Positions 1 through 9,182 of a stretch of 64,000 nt of DNA are shown piece by piece. Each line of letters starts with the position of its first letter. Within the stretch, counting starts at the first letter, position 1. The position numbers were made by a program, and so were the translations under genes. Location of the stretch: NCBI GenBank assembly GCA_019232625.1, contig JAFANP010000047.1:1-64000 (forward strand), written 5' to 3'. This stretch comes from Alphaproteobacteria bacterium. Its GTDB lineage: Bacteria; Pseudomonadota; Alphaproteobacteria; Sphingomonadales; Sphingomonadaceae. The notes beneath the pieces were generated by a model. It searched no databases. It saw only the letters and a list, made by a program, of their open reading frames with translations, and was not told the origin of the DNA.

Positions 1-2408
1 CCCGCCGCCCCCGAGGCCGAAGCCGGGACGGTCTTCAAAGTGACGCGGTTGAGATTGTCGTACTGGTAGGTCAGCGTCGCCCCGTCGCGCTTGCGCAACG
101 ACGTGCGGTTGCCGACCGCGTCATAGCCATATTCCTCGTAATCGGCCGGGTTGGCGGAGCCCGGCGTGTTCGACGGGAAGATCCAGCGGCGCTGGCGGTC
201 GAGCCCGTCCCACGTCATCTCGGCGCGGTTGCCGTTGGCGTCGGTCACCGCCTTCTGCTTGCCGTTGGGGGTGTATTCGTAGCGGGCGTAGACCTGCTGG
301 AGCGCCGTCCCCACGCCTTTCTCGAGCGTGAGGAGCTGGCTCGCCGCGTCATAGCCGTTGCGGGCGATCCGGTCCGGGCCCTGGCTCCCCTGCGTCGTGA
401 AGGCGCAGGCGCCGGGCTGCTCGCCGAACGCCGCCGGGTTCATCCGCTGCGCCTGGCAGACCAGCCGGCCGCGATCGTCCCAGCTCTTGTCGAGAACCGA
501 CTGCACCGCGCCGGCGGCGCTCACCGTCTCGCGGACCGGGTTGCGGTGGCCGTCATAGGCGATGTCGGAGCGGGTGAGGATCGTCAGCGCGCTGCTCGAG
601 GCGTCGGGGAGAGTCCCCTCCTCCACCGCCACCGCCTTGTCGTCGGAATCGCGGTAGTAGAAATGCTTGGCCGCGCGGAGGCCGTTCGAGTCCCGGGCGC
701 CGATCTCCCAAATCTTGCGGCCGACGATGTCGTAGCGGAAATAGACGGCATCGTCGGTTCCGGCGAGCGGCCCGTCGACGGCGAGCGGCCGACCGGCCGG
801 GTCGTAGGCGTAGGTAGTGGTGAGGGTGATCCCGCGCGCCGCGTCGATTCGCCGCTCGACGCTCGGCAAATAGGTCGAGCCCCAATAATCATATTCGGTG
901 CGAAGCTCGTTCGGTGTGCCGCAGGTGGTGGTATCGCCGCAGATCCGCACCACGCTCCTGCGGCTGGGGGTGCCGGCATAGGCGATGTAGGTCTTGCGGC
1001 GCACGCCGGCGGCGTCGGGCGGGTCGGTCTGCTCGACGATCTGGCCGCCGGCATCGTAGACGAAGTCGGTCTGGCGGCCGAGCGCGTCGCGGACGTAGGT
1101 GGGCCGGTAGCAGGCGACGCCGGTGCAGGTATCCGCCGGGTAGGCGGCCGTCTCGGTCGTCGCGGCGAGGCCGCTGCCCGGCTTGGGCGAGGTCGTCTTC
1201 GCGATGATGTTGCCCCACTGGTCGTAGCCGACCTGGGCCGAATTGCCTTCCGGGGCGGCGACGCCGGTCGTGCGGCCGGCGGCGTCGGAGGTCACCGCGG
1301 TGGCACGGCCCAAGGGGTCGGTGATCTTCGCCAGGACGTTCTGATACTGGCGCTGGGCGATGTCGTAGACCTGGTGGTAGCCGTTGGGGCCGTCGACGGT
1401 CACCTTGTCGAACAGATAGCCCTGCGCCTGGCCGACGAAGCGCAAGTTGGTATAGCTGTAGCTGTAGGAGACGCCGTCGCGGATGACCGAGCCGATCACG
1501 TCCGGCACGGTGGGATGGCTCGCCGCCTGCAGCGCCGGCGCGCCCTCGCCCGGAAGCTGGAGCGAGCCCGAGCTGACCTCGACATTGGCGCCCAATGAGC
1601 TGCCGCAGCAGCTGTAGACGCGGCCGGCGAGGTCGGTGACGGTGCCTTCGCCGTAGGTGAGGCGGCCGAGCGGCGTCGCCGGGTCGGCGGCGGCGTAGAG
1701 GGTCGCCTCGGCGACCGCGTTCCAGCCCGGCTCGCCGAGCGCACCGGGCTTGTAGCCGATCGTGATGTAATAGCCGAGATTGCTGTCGATGCGGACCGGC
1801 CGGTAGAACAGCCGGCCGAACGTATCGCCGGGAAGCGTCGCCGTCTCGTAGCCGTAGCTCAGCGTCTCCCCGTTCGGATAGGCGATGCTGGAGACGTAGT
1901 GCAGGATCGAGCGGTCGGCGCTGCCATAGGTGTCGACGTGAACGAGATTGAAATAATAGACGGCGCCCGTCCCGGCCTCGCGATAGGTGATCGGGCCGTT
2001 GCGGGCCATGCCGATGCGCAGCGTCGAGCCGGACGCGGTGACGCTGCCGCAGTCGATCTCGACGCACTCGAAGGCCTCTGAGGCCCCCTTGCCGGTGTGG
2101 ACCGAGAAGCTGCTCGACGCGGTCGAGTCCGGCGCGTTCTTGAGCACCCGGCCCTTGACCAGCGGCGCGGCGTTCTGGACTCGGTCGAAGCGCAAATTGG
2201 GCGCGGCCGGCACCGACAGGACCGGCGTGTCGAGGGTCATCTTGCCGGTGGCGACGTTGACGCCGTTGGGATCGGCCTCGACCTTGAGCGGCGAGGGCAC
2301 GGCCTGGTAGCCCTGCGCGGCGGCGGCGCCGGCGAGGGCGCCGGAGAGGGCGAAGGCGGCGAGGACCGCGGCGGCTTTGGCGAGGGCGCTGAGCACGGCC
2401 TTTCTCAC
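1..2408 (-). CDS. RHS/YD-repeat cell-surface protein, C-terminus beyond window
   Basis: Read on the minus strand from a GTG at 2408-2406, the frame stays open for 802 codons to base 1, so the C-terminal part lies outside the window. The product starts with a hydrophobic secretion signal (Ala/Leu-rich, ending about AGAAAAQ near residue 30). Many tyrosine-aspartate-type repeats follow, such as YDQWGNI, YDAGGQIVE, YDPAGRPLA, YDGHRNP and YDAVGNR. RHS proteins form a hollow beta-cocoon shell that often encloses a variable C-terminal toxin or effector; that tip cannot be seen here. The start overlaps the stop of the upstream small YD-repeat gene in a GTGA arrangement, so the two are very probably cotranscribed and translationally coupled. 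Family call is confident; the specific role (interbacterial toxin, adhesion or wall assembly) is unknown. Confidence 0.88.
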   Translation of the reverse strand, partial: MRKAVLSALAKAAAVLAAFALSGALAGAAAAQGYQAVPSPLKVEADPNGVNVATGKMTLDTPVLSVPAAPNLRFDRVQNAAPLVKGRVLKNAPDSTASSSFSVHTGKGASEAFECVEIDCGSVTASGSTLRIGMARNGPITYREAGTGAVYYFNLVHVDTYGSADRSILHYVSSIAYPNGETLSYGYETATLPGDTFGRLFYRPVRIDSNLGYYITIGYKPGALGEPGWNAVAEATLYAAADPATPLGRLTYGEGTVTDLAGRVYSCCGSSLGANVEVSSGSLQLPGEGAPALQAASHPTVPDVIGSVIRDGVSYSYSYTNLRFVGQAQGYLFDKVTVDGPNGYHQVYDIAQRQYQNVLAKITDPLGRATAVTSDAAGRTTGVAAPEGNSAQVGYDQWGNIIAKTTSPKPGSGLAATTETAAYPADTCTGVACYRPTYVRDALGRQTDFVYDAGGQIVEQTDPPDAAGVRRKTYIAYAGTPSRRSVVRICGDTTTCGTPNELRTEYDYWGSTYLPSVERRIDAARGITLTTTYAYDPAGRPLAVDGPLAGTDDAVYFRYDIVGRKIWEIGARDSNGLRAAKHFYYRDSDDKAVAVEEGTLPDASSSALTILTRSDIAYDGHRNPVRETVSAAGAVQSVLDKSWDDRGRLVCQAQRMNPAAFGEQPGACAFTTQGSQGPDRIARNGYDAASQLLTLEKGVGTALQQVYARYEYTPNGKQKAVTDANGNRAEMTWDGLDRQRRWIFPSNTPGSANPADYEEYGYDAVGNRTSLRKRDGATLTYQYDNLNRVTLKTVPASASGAA

Positions 2409-2980
2409 GAGCAGGCGTTGACGGTGGTGACGGTGATGCTGCCCGACCCGGTCGCGGTCGCGCCGAGGCTGTCTCGCACCGTGTAGCCGAACGACTTGAG
2501 GCCCGAGGCGCCGACGCTGGTGATCGACAGGCGATTGGAGTCGAGCACTTCGACGACCAGCGCGGCCCCGGCCGTCGCCCCGGTCACCGCCAGCGGATAA
2601 TTGCCCTCCGGATCGGTGTCGTTGGCGGTGACGTTGACGATCGCCGTGCCGCATTTGGGAATGGACGGCGCGGTGTCGGGATTGGCGACGGGCGGCTGGT
2701 TGCCCGACGGAGGCGGCGATCCGCCTCCTCCCCCGCCTCCGCCGCCTCCGGAGGGCGGCGCGCCGCCGGCGCCGGTCACCGTGTAGGTCGAGCGGTTGCC
2801 GGCCGGATCGTAGCCGAGCTGCGTCGTCACCCCGTTATTGACCGTGCCGCTCGACGTCGTCGCGACCAGCCGGCCGAGGACGTCGTAGCTGTAGGTCACG
2901 GTTTCGGCCGCCTGAGCGGCGCTGGCCATCGCAAGCGCCAACGCCGCCAGGAAGAACCTGGCGCCCCCATTTTTTACCAC
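2405..2980 (-). CDS. small secreted YD-repeat protein with Gly-rich linker and Ig/cadherin-like domain
   Basis: 191 residues from a GTG start, preceded by AAGGGA about 9 nt upstream. Order of parts: signal peptide (residues 1-24, ending AAQAAE), one YD-repeat stretch (TYSYDVLGRLV and LGYDPAGNR, about 27-70), a linker of ten glycines flanked by prolines (about 74-95), and a C-terminal beta-rich module (about 96-191) with the NPDTAPSIPKCGTA and VTANDTDPEG signatures of cadherin/Ig-like domains. The stop overlaps the start of the large RHS gene downstream. The protein looks like a companion or assembly partner of the RHS protein, but no function has been shown. A divergent promoter region of 227 bp separates it from cobS. 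Confidence 0.75.
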   Translation of the reverse strand: MVKNGGARFFLAALALAMASAAQAAETVTYSYDVLGRLVATTSSGTVNNGVTTQLGYDPAGNRSTYTVTGAGGAPPSGGGGGGGGGGSPPPSGNQPPVANPDTAPSIPKCGTAIVNVTANDTDPEGNYPLAVTGATAGAALVVEVLDSNRLSITSVGASGLKSFGYTVRDSLGATATGSGSITVTTVNACS

Positions 2981-3207
2981 GTGAAATCAGTCCCTTGAGA
3001 ATCCGCCGCCCTTCCAGCACGGGGTCCCGGCCGGGGTCAATCGGCGGCGGAGCGGCTTTCGCGTCCGTTTCGGACCGAATCCGGTTCCTCGCCTAGCCGG
3101 GCCAAAAGGGAACTTTACCCCCCGCTCCTGAATGGGCATGGGGAAAGCCTGTCCCCGCGCCGCGCGCGCGGCCGTCCCCGAGAGAGCTTCGAAGAAGACC
3201 CAGCGCC

Positions 3208-4212
3208 ATGACCGACCTTCCCAACGCCAATCCCGCCAGCCGCGGCGCCGTCGTCATGGACACGCCCGACCGGATGGTGAAGGTGCGCGACCTGTTCGGC
3301 GTCGACAGCGACATGGAGATACCCGCTTTCTCCGAGGCCGACGAACGGGTGCCGGACCTCGACCCGACCTACGTCTTCGACCCCGACACCACCCTCGCCA
3401 TCTGCGCCGGCTTCGCCAAGAACCGCCGGGTGATGATCCAGGGCTATCACGGCACCGGCAAGTCGACCCATGTCGAGCAGGTGGCGGCGCGGCTCAACTG
3501 GCCGCTGATCCGCATCAACCTCGACGCCCACATCTCGCGCATCGACCTCATCGGCCGCGACGCCATCGTGCTCAAGGACGGGCGGCAGGTCACCGAGTTT
3601 CGCGAGGGCCTTCTGCCCTGGGCGCTCCAGACCCCGACCGCGCTCGTCTTCGACGAATATGACGCCGGCCGGCCGGACGTGATGTTCGTCATCCAGCGCG
3701 TGCTGGAGACCGAGGGCAAGCTCACCCTCCTCGACCAGAACAAGGTGATCCGGCCGCATCCCTATTTCCGTCTGTTCGCCACCACCAACACGGTCGGCCT
3801 CGGCGACACGACCGGGCTCTACCACGGCACCCAGCAGATCAATCAGGGCCAGATGGACCGCTGGAACGTCGTCGTGACGCTCAACTACCTGCCTTCCGCC
3901 ACGGAAGCGCGCATCGTCCTCGCCAAGAGCGGGGAGTACGACCATGAGGGCGGCCGCGCCGAGGTCGAGCGGATGATCAAGGTCGCCGACCTCACCCGCC
4001 AGGGCTTCATCGGCGGCGACATCTCGACGGTGATGAGCCCGAGGACGGTGATCAGCTGGGCCCAGAACGCCCTCATCTTCGGCGACGTCGGGTTCGCGTT
4101 CCGGGTGACTTTCCTCAACAAGTGCGACGAGGCGGAGCGCCCGCTGGTCGCCGAATATTACCAGCGAGTCTTCGGCAAGGACCTCCCCGAGAGCGTCGCC
4201 GGCAAGGCCTAG
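3208..4212 (+). CDS. cobS: cobaltochelatase subunit CobS (AAA ATPase)
   Basis: 334 residues, the usual CobS length. CobS is the AAA+ ATPase of the aerobic CobN-CobS-CobT complex that inserts Co(II) into hydrogenobyrinate a,c-diamide in cobalamin synthesis. Visible motifs: Walker [10 protein letters not shown] (about residue 83), Walker B LVFDEYD (about 148) and sensor-1 region [18 protein letters not shown] (about 190). The N-terminal segment [24 protein letters not shown] is typical of CobS. Its usual partner cobT is not downstream: the next gene is convergent and unrelated, and the two 3' ends overlap by 4 nt. No other cobalamin gene appears in this window. The start ATG lies 15 nt after a GAAGAAGAC stretch. 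Confidence 0.93.
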   Translation: MTDLPNANPASRGAVVMDTPDRMVKVRDLFGVDSDMEIPAFSEADERVPDLDPTYVFDPDTTLAICAGFAKNRRVMIQGYHGTGKSTHVEQVAARLNWPLIRINLDAHISRIDLIGRDAIVLKDGRQVTEFREGLLPWALQTPTALVFDEYDAGRPDVMFVIQRVLETEGKLTLLDQNKVIRPHPYFRLFATTNTVGLGDTTGLYHGTQQINQGQMDRWNVVVTLNYLPSATEARIVLAKSGEYDHEGGRAEVERMIKVADLTRQGFIGGDISTVMSPRTVISWAQNALIFGDVGFAFRVTFLNKCDEAERPLVAEYYQRVFGKDLPESVAGKA

Positions 4213-4940
4213 CCCGGCGGTGGGCCATTGCCTTGGGGGCCCGTTGCGCTCGCGCCGCCAAGGTCGTTCGGCGCCGCGACCTCGATCGGGGCGGCCTGGT
4301 CGGCCGCCGGGCCGAAGCGGCCGGAATGATCGGTCGGCGCGGCCGGCAGTCCCGCCTCGCGGAGGCTGGCGATCAGCTGGCGGGCGCCATCATAGCAATA
4401 GGATTCGAGGAACGTCTCGAACACGTCGCGGTCCAGATCCATACGTGCGACGAGATAGGCCAACGGGAAGCGGACATGCTTGAGTTGGAGGAGGTTCACC
4501 TCGATCTGGTTCTGGATACGCTCGAAGTGCCAGAACAGGTGATCGAAGGCGTCGCGCACATAGACCTCGGCATCGTCGAAGGCGTCGCCGCGCGTTCGTA
4601 GGGCGTGCAGGATGTCCCCGCGGGTCAGGAACCAGGTCTGGTCGCCCTTCCGGTAGCCCCGTGCATCCCAGTCGAGCATCAGCATCGCGTCGGCGGCCTC
4701 TTCGTCCTCCTCCAGCTTCTCGAGGCTGGTCTGCGCCGCGAGGGCCTGGCGCCATGCCAGCTCACGCGCCGCGACCGCATTGGCTTCCCGCCGCGCATCC
4801 AGCTCCTCCTCCCGCTGGCGGCGAAGCTTCTTGCGCTCCAAGCAGAAGCCGACGACCCCGATGATCGCGCTTGCCGCCGCGGCCGCCCACGAGGCGGTCT
4901 GAACGTAGGTCATCCACGACGGGGCATCCTGAGCAGGCAT
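4209..4940 (-). CDS. membrane-anchored protein of unknown function
   Basis: 243 residues. A single N-terminal transmembrane segment (about residues 13-33, [19 protein letters not shown]) is followed by a charged, probably coiled-coil stretch ([20 protein letters not shown], about 36-75) and a cytosolic alpha-helical domain with many acidic and aromatic residues (to about 200). The tail is Pro/Gly-rich and disordered. The layout resembles DUF4760-like membrane proteins with a long helix after one TM, but I cannot assign a family. It is convergent with cobS and overlaps its stop by 4 nt, and divergent from nusB. No function is proposed. Confidence 0.7.
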   Translation of the reverse strand: MPAQDAPSWMTYVQTASWAAAAASAIIGVVGFCLERKKLRRQREEELDARREANAVAARELAWRQALAAQTSLEKLEEDEEAADAMLMLDWDARGYRKGDQTWFLTRGDILHALRTRGDAFDDAEVYVRDAFDHLFWHFERIQNQIEVNLLQLKHVRFPLAYLVARMDLDRDVFETFLESYCYDGARQLIASLREAGLPAAPTDHSGRFGPAADQAAPIEVAAPNDLGGASATGPQGNGPPPG

Positions 4941-5039
4941 CGCCGTTCACCTCGCCGGCCTGTGGTCGCCGCATCATAGGCCAGTTTGCGCGCCTTGGCA
5001 CTTGGTGTCCCGCGCCTCGCCCGCTATGGCCGCCGTCCC

Positions 5040-5492
5040 ATGCCGCAAGCCGTACGATCCCGCTCCCGCTCCGCCGCGCGCCTCGCCGCCGTCCAGGCGC
5101 TCTATCAGCACGAGATGGAGAAGACCCCCATCCCGCAGCTGCTCCACGAATTCCACCACCACCGCCTCGGCGCCACCATCGAAGGCGTCGAATATGAGGA
5201 GGCGGAGGTCGATTTCTTCGACGACGTCGTCGCCGGGGTCCAGGCCCGGTCGGAGGAGCTGGACGGCCGCATCGCCGCCCGGCTGCCCGCCGACTGGCCG
5301 CTCCACCGGCTCGACCGGCCGATGCGCCAGATCCTGCGCGCCGGCGCCTACGAGCTCGCCGCACGCATCGACGTGCCGACCGGCAGCGTCATCTCCGAAT
5401 ATGTCGACGTCGCCAAGGCGTTCTACGGCAAGAAGGAATCGGCCTTCGTCAATGCCGTGCTGGACGCCGTGGCGAAGGACGTTCGCACCTGA
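5040..5492 (+). CDS. nusB: transcription antitermination factor NusB
   Basis: 150 residues from the ATG at 5040. An earlier in-frame start would add 18 non-conserved residues. The product carries the NusB core: SAARLAAVQALYQHEM near the N-terminus, PLHRLDRPMRQILRAGAYEL in the middle and the C-terminal NAVLDAVAKDV helix. NusB pairs with NusE (S10), binds boxA RNA and supports rRNA antitermination. The NusB-ThiL neighbourhood is common in alphaproteobacteria. Here about 350 bp separate the two genes, because a dehydrogenase remnant and a palindromic element sit in between. Confidence 0.93.
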   Translation: MPQAVRSRSRSAARLAAVQALYQHEMEKTPIPQLLHEFHHHRLGATIEGVEYEEAEVDFFDDVVAGVQARSEELDGRIAARLPADWPLHRLDRPMRQILRAGAYELAARIDVPTGSVISEYVDVAKAFYGKKESAFVNAVLDAVAKDVRT

Positions 5493-5507
5493 GAGGAGCG
5501 CCGCGCT

Positions 5508-5604
5508 GTCGGATCGAGGTTCCCGCAAGGTGGCGCTCGTCGTCGGCGGCAGCCGCGGCATCGGCGCCGCGATCAGCCGACGCCTCTCGACGGCGGGTGG
5601 AGCG
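5508..5604 (+). pseudogene. N-terminal remnant of a short-chain dehydrogenase
   Basis: Directly after nusB, a frame reads SRKVALVVGGSRGIGAAISR, the first beta strand and nucleotide-binding glycine motif (G-G-S-R-G-I-G) of a classical SDR Rossmann fold. The frame breaks about 10 codons later, exactly where the palindromic element begins at 5605. I do not find the remainder of an SDR on the far side of the element. This looks like a gene cut by the element followed by loss of the distal part. It is too short to be functional. The motif is clear but the stretch is short. Confidence 0.55.
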
Positions 5605-5736
5605 CCTAGACCATGATCGCTTCAGGCTGAATCAGCCTTAAGCGTGAATCATGGTCCAGACATATATCGAGAGCCTGATTCACGTCTCAGGTTGAAACGC
5701 CACCGGCGTTTCAACCTGAGACGATCAGGCTCTAGG
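5605..5736. repeat. 132-bp palindromic (MITE/REP-like) element
   Basis: The element is bounded by CCTAGA (5605-5610) and its inverse TCTAGG (5731-5736). It holds two nested hairpins. Left arm 5609-5656: GACCATGAT...ATCATGGTC enclosing CGCTTCAGGCTGAATCAGCC-type sequence, nearly symmetric about its centre. Right arm 5671-5732: GAGCCTGAT...ATCAGGCTC enclosing a perfect 18-bp inverted pair, GTCTCAGGTTGAAACGCC with an ACC loop. It has no coding capacity and is visibly less GC-rich than its surroundings. The form resembles short palindromic repeats scattered in alphaproteobacterial genomes. No clear target duplication could be seen. Confidence 0.8.
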
Positions 5737-5842
5737 AGGCGCGGCTGTTCCGAGGCGACTTGCGCCCCGCCGGAGGGCGGAAGCGACCCACCGCTCCAGG
5801 ATAAGAAGCGCGCAGCCCCCTTCGACCGGCTATAGGGCCGGG

Positions 5843-6793
5843 ATGAGCGCCGAATCCGAACTCATCCGCGCGCTCCGCGCGCTCGCCCCGAGCCCGGCGG
5901 CGCGGGGCCTTGCCGACGACGCGGCGGTGCTCGAGTTCGGCGGCCGAAGGCTCGTGCTCACCCACGACCTGCTTGTCGAGGGAGTCCACTTCCTGCCGGC
6001 GGACCCGCCGCAGGACGTGGCCTGGAAGCTGGTCGCGGTGAACCTGTCCGACCTCGCCGCGAAAGGCGCGCGGCCGCTCGGCGTGCTGCTCGGCTATCCC
6101 CTAGGCGGCGAGGAATGGGACCGCGCCTTCGTCGAAGGCCTTGCCGCGGCGCTCGCCGCCTTCCGCGTGGCGCTGCTGGGGGGCGACACGGTGGCGGCGC
6201 CGCGGGTGCTCGGGCTCACCGCAATCGGCGAGGCGAAAGGGCCCGTGCCCTCGCGGGGAGGCGCTCGCGCGGGCGACGACCTTTGGGTCAGCGGGACGAT
6301 CGGCGATGCCGGAGCGGGGCTGCGGGGATTGAAGGGCGAGCTGCCGCAGGACGGCGGGCTCGTCGAGCGCTACCGCCGCCCGGAGCCGCGGCTCGAGGCG
6401 GGCGAGGCGCTGGCGCCGCTCGTCTCCGCGATGATGGATGTGTCGGACGGCCTGCTCATCGACGCCTCACGCATCGCCGAGGCGAGCGGCATCGCCCTCG
6501 CTATCGAGCTAAGCGACCTGCCCCTGTCGGGTCGCTGCCGTCGCGCCGGGGGAGACGACGTGCCCGCCCGGCTCGCCGCGGCGTCGGCGGGGGACGATTA
6601 CGAGCTTCTCTTCACCGCCGCGCCCGAAAGGTCCGAGGCGATCGGGGCGGTGGCCGCTAGGCTGGACCTGCCGCTGACCCGGATCGGCCGCGCGACGGCC
6701 GGCGCGGGCCTCGCGCTGACGCAGGGCGGGGCTCCGGCAGCCCTGCCCGCCCGGCTCGGATGGGAGCACGGAGCGCGCCCCCACGGCAGTTGA
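5843..6793 (+). CDS. thiL: thiamine-monophosphate kinase
   Basis: 316 residues. ThiL phosphorylates thiamine monophosphate with ATP to the cofactor thiamine diphosphate. Family landmarks: ADDAAVLEF (about 24), LTHDLLVEGVHF (about 39), VNLSDLAAKGARPLG (about 67, Mg/ATP region), GGDTV (about 113), MDVSDGLLIDASRIA (about 200) and SAGDDYELLF (about 248). Length is normal. The gene lies between nusB and the membrane pyrophosphatase gene hppA, a frequent order in sphingomonads. No thiamine riboswitch is recognisable in the 106 bp between the palindromic element and the start. Confidence 0.93.
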   Translation: MSAESELIRALRALAPSPAARGLADDAAVLEFGGRRLVLTHDLLVEGVHFLPADPPQDVAWKLVAVNLSDLAAKGARPLGVLLGYPLGGEEWDRAFVEGLAAALAAFRVALLGGDTVAAPRVLGLTAIGEAKGPVPSRGGARAGDDLWVSGTIGDAGAGLRGLKGELPQDGGLVERYRRPEPRLEAGEALAPLVSAMMDVSDGLLIDASRIAEASGIALAIELSDLPLSGRCRRAGGDDVPARLAAASAGDDYELLFTAAPERSEAIGAVAARLDLPLTRIGRATAGAGLALTQGGAPAALPARLGWEHGARPHGS

Positions 6794-6896
6794 ATCCTTG
6801 CCGAAGGGCCCGTAAGAGGCGCCGCTTATCCGGGCGCGTTCGCCGCCGGGGCCGCTAGGCCTGCCCGGCTGAAAAGAACAGGGGAAGGAAGTTGGA

Positions 6897-9065
6897 ATGA
6901 CGGTCGTGCTCATCGCCATAGCCTGCGGAGTGGCCGCGGTGCTCTATGGCATCCTCACTTCGATGCAGGTGCTGAAATCGTCGCCCGGCAATGAGCGGAT
7001 GGTCGCCGTCGCCTCGGCGATCCAGGAAGGCGCCAAGGCCTATCTGTTCCGCCAGTACAGCACGATCGCCGTCGTCGGCCTGGTCGTCGCCGTCGCCGTC
7101 TTCTTCCTGCTCGGGCCGATCCAGGCGGGGGGCTTCGTGCTCGGCTCGCTGCTGTCCGGCGCGGCCGGCTTCATCGGCATGAACATCTCGGTGCGCGCCA
7201 ACGTCCGCACCGCCGAGGCCGCCCGCACCAGCCTCCAGCGCGGCCTCACCGTCGCCTTCCGCGCGGGCGCGATCACCGGCCTCCTCGTCGCCGGCCTGGC
7301 GCTGCTCGCCATCTCGGTCTTCTTCTACTTCCTGACCGACGTTCAGGGCCTCGCCCCGAACGACCGCGAAGTCGTCGACGCGCTCGTCGCCCTCGCCTTC
7401 GGCGCCTCCCTCATCTCGATCTTCGCGCGTCTCGGCGGCGGCATCTTCACCAAGGCCGCCGACGTCGGCGCCGACCTCGTCGGCAAGGTCGAGGCCGGGA
7501 TCCCCGAGGACGATCCCCGCAATCCGGCCGTCATCGCCGACAACGTCGGCGACAATGTCGGGGATTGCGCGGGCATGGCCGCCGACCTGTTCGAGACCTA
7601 TGTCGTCACCGTCGGCGCCACGATGGTCCTGATCGCGCTCCTGGTCAGCGCCGGCGCCGAGCAGATGCTGGCGCTGATGAGCCTGCCGCTGATCATCGGC
7701 GGGGTCTGCATCCTCACCTCGATCCTCGGCACCTACATGGTCCGCCTCGGCGCCAAGCAGTCGATCATGGGCGCCCTCTACAAGGGCTTCTGGACGACGG
7801 CGGCGCTGTCCGTCCCCGCCATCTTCTACGTGATGTGGCAGACGCTCGACAAGGACATGAACGCCACGATCGGCGGCGCCGCCGAGGCGGCCGGCACGGA
7901 CGTCGCCGGCTCGGTCGCGCGCGCGGCCGTGGGCGGCGGCTTCACCGGCATGGACCTGTTCTACTGCTCGCTCGTCGGGCTGGCGGTGACCGGGCTCCTC
8001 GTCTGGATCACCGAATATTATACCGGCACCAACTACCGGCCGGTCCGCTCGATCGCCAAGGCGTCCCAGACCGGCCACGGCACCAACGTCATCCAGGGCC
8101 TGGCGGTCAGCCTCGAATCGACCGCCCTGCCGACCCTGGTGATCTGCGCCGGCATCATCGTCGCCTACCAGCTTGCCGGCCTGATCGGAATCGCCTTCGC
8201 GGCGACGTCGATGCTCGCGCTCGCCGGGATGGTCGTGGCGCTCGACGCCTACGGCCCGGTCACCGACAATGCCGGCGGCATCGCCGAGATGGCGGGCATG
8301 GAGGAGGACGTGCGCACCCGCACCGACGCCCTGGACGCGGTCGGCAACACCACCAAGGCCGTCACCAAGGGCTATGCGATCGGCTCTGCGGCGCTCGGCG
8401 CGCTGGTGCTGTTCGGCGCCTACACGACCGATCTCAAACATTATGCCGCGGACCTCGGCATCGGCGGGGGCGGCATCGATTTCTCGCTGTCCAACCCCTA
8501 TGTCGTCGTCGGCCTGCTGCTCGGCGCGCTCCTGCCCTACCTGTTCGGGGCGATGGGCATGACCGCCGTCGGCCGCGCGGCCGGCGACGTCGTCATCGAC
8601 GTGCGCGACCAGTTCCGTTCCAACAGCGGCATCATGGACGGCACCTCGCGGCCCAATTACGCACGCACGGTCGACCTCGTCACCAAGGCGGCGATCAAGG
8701 AGATGATCGTCCCCTCGCTGCTGCCGGTGCTGACGCCGATCGTCGTCTACTTCGTCATCGCCTGGATCGCCGGGCGCGAGCAGGGCTTCGCGGCGCTCGG
8801 CGCGCTGCTCCTCGGCGTGATCGTCTCCGGCCTGTTCGTCGCCATCTCGATGACGTCGGGCGGCGGCGCCTGGGACAATGCCAAGAAGTATATCGAGGAC
8901 GGCAATTACGGCGGCAAGGGCTCGGAAGCCCACAAGGCCGCGGTGACGGGCGACACGGTCGGCGATCCCTACAAGGACACGGCCGGCCCGGCGGTGAACC
9001 CGATGATCAAGATCACCAACATCGTCGCCCTCCTCCTGCTCGCGGCGCTGGCCGCGCACGGCTGA
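6897..9065 (+). CDS. hppA: proton-translocating membrane pyrophosphatase, K+-independent type
   Basis: 722 residues, about 16 predicted transmembrane helices. It couples pyrophosphate hydrolysis to proton pumping across the inner membrane. The catalytic loops are intact: [22 protein letters not shown] (about 193-215), [19 protein letters not shown] (about 217-236) and the C-terminal [18 protein letters not shown]. The segment GNTTKA (about residue 487) has Lys where K+-dependent enzymes have Ala (GNTTAA), so it should belong to the K+-independent, H+-pumping class. A strong purine-rich RBS (GGGGAAGGAAG) precedes the ATG. A good intrinsic terminator follows at 9090. Confidence 0.97.
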   Translation: MTVVLIAIACGVAAVLYGILTSMQVLKSSPGNERMVAVASAIQEGAKAYLFRQYSTIAVVGLVVAVAVFFLLGPIQAGGFVLGSLLSGAAGFIGMNISVRANVRTAEAARTSLQRGLTVAFRAGAITGLLVAGLALLAISVFFYFLTDVQGLAPNDREVVDALVALAFGASLISIFARLGGGIFTKAADVGADLVGKVEAGIPEDDPRNPAVIADNVGDNVGDCAGMAADLFETYVVTVGATMVLIALLVSAGAEQMLALMSLPLIIGGVCILTSILGTYMVRLGAKQSIMGALYKGFWTTAALSVPAIFYVMWQTLDKDMNATIGGAAEAAGTDVAGSVARAAVGGGFTGMDLFYCSLVGLAVTGLLVWITEYYTGTNYRPVRSIAKASQTGHGTNVIQGLAVSLESTALPTLVICAGIIVAYQLAGLIGIAFAATSMLALAGMVVALDAYGPVTDNAGGIAEMAGMEEDVRTRTDALDAVGNTTKAVTKGYAIGSAALGALVLFGAYTTDLKHYAADLGIGGGGIDFSLSNPYVVVGLLLGALLPYLFGAMGMTAVGRAAGDVVIDVRDQFRSNSGIMDGTSRPNYARTVDLVTKAAIKEMIVPSLLPVLTPIVVYFVIAWIAGREQGFAALGALLLGVIVSGLFVAISMTSGGGAWDNAKKYIEDGNYGGKGSEAHKAAVTGDTVGDPYKDTAGPAVNPMIKITNIVALLLLAALAAHG

Positions 9066-9089
9066 CGCCGAGCCTCTTCGGCACACGCG

Positions 9090-9126
9090 AAGACCCCGTC
9101 CGGCGCCGCGCCGGGCGGGGTCTTTC
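9090..9126 (+). terminator. intrinsic terminator of hppA
   Basis: Hairpin AAGACCCCG...CGGGGTCTT with an internal CCGG/CCGG pair and a GC-rich loop, 24 bp after the hppA stop. The T-run is short (TCTTTCG) but position and stem strength support termination before the peptidase gene. Confidence 0.75.
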
Positions 9127-9182
9127 GTTGCGCCTTGCATCGCCGGGGGCCGCCGTTATCCTTTCGGTCCAAGGGATTGGGG

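Noticed and set aside
546-1598. 350-codon plus-strand frame inside the RHS gene
   Set aside because: Ala/Gly/Val/Asp-rich product without motifs; the minus strand has clear YD repeats.
2720-2765. GGC/CTC-rich simple repeat
   Set aside because: It codes for the glycine/proline linker of the small YD-repeat protein and is in frame.
6855-9140. 761-codon open frame on the minus strand opposite hppA
   Set aside because: It mirrors a gene with complete catalytic motifs; the product is Asp/Arg/Gly-rich without any fold, a common artefact of GC-rich third positions.
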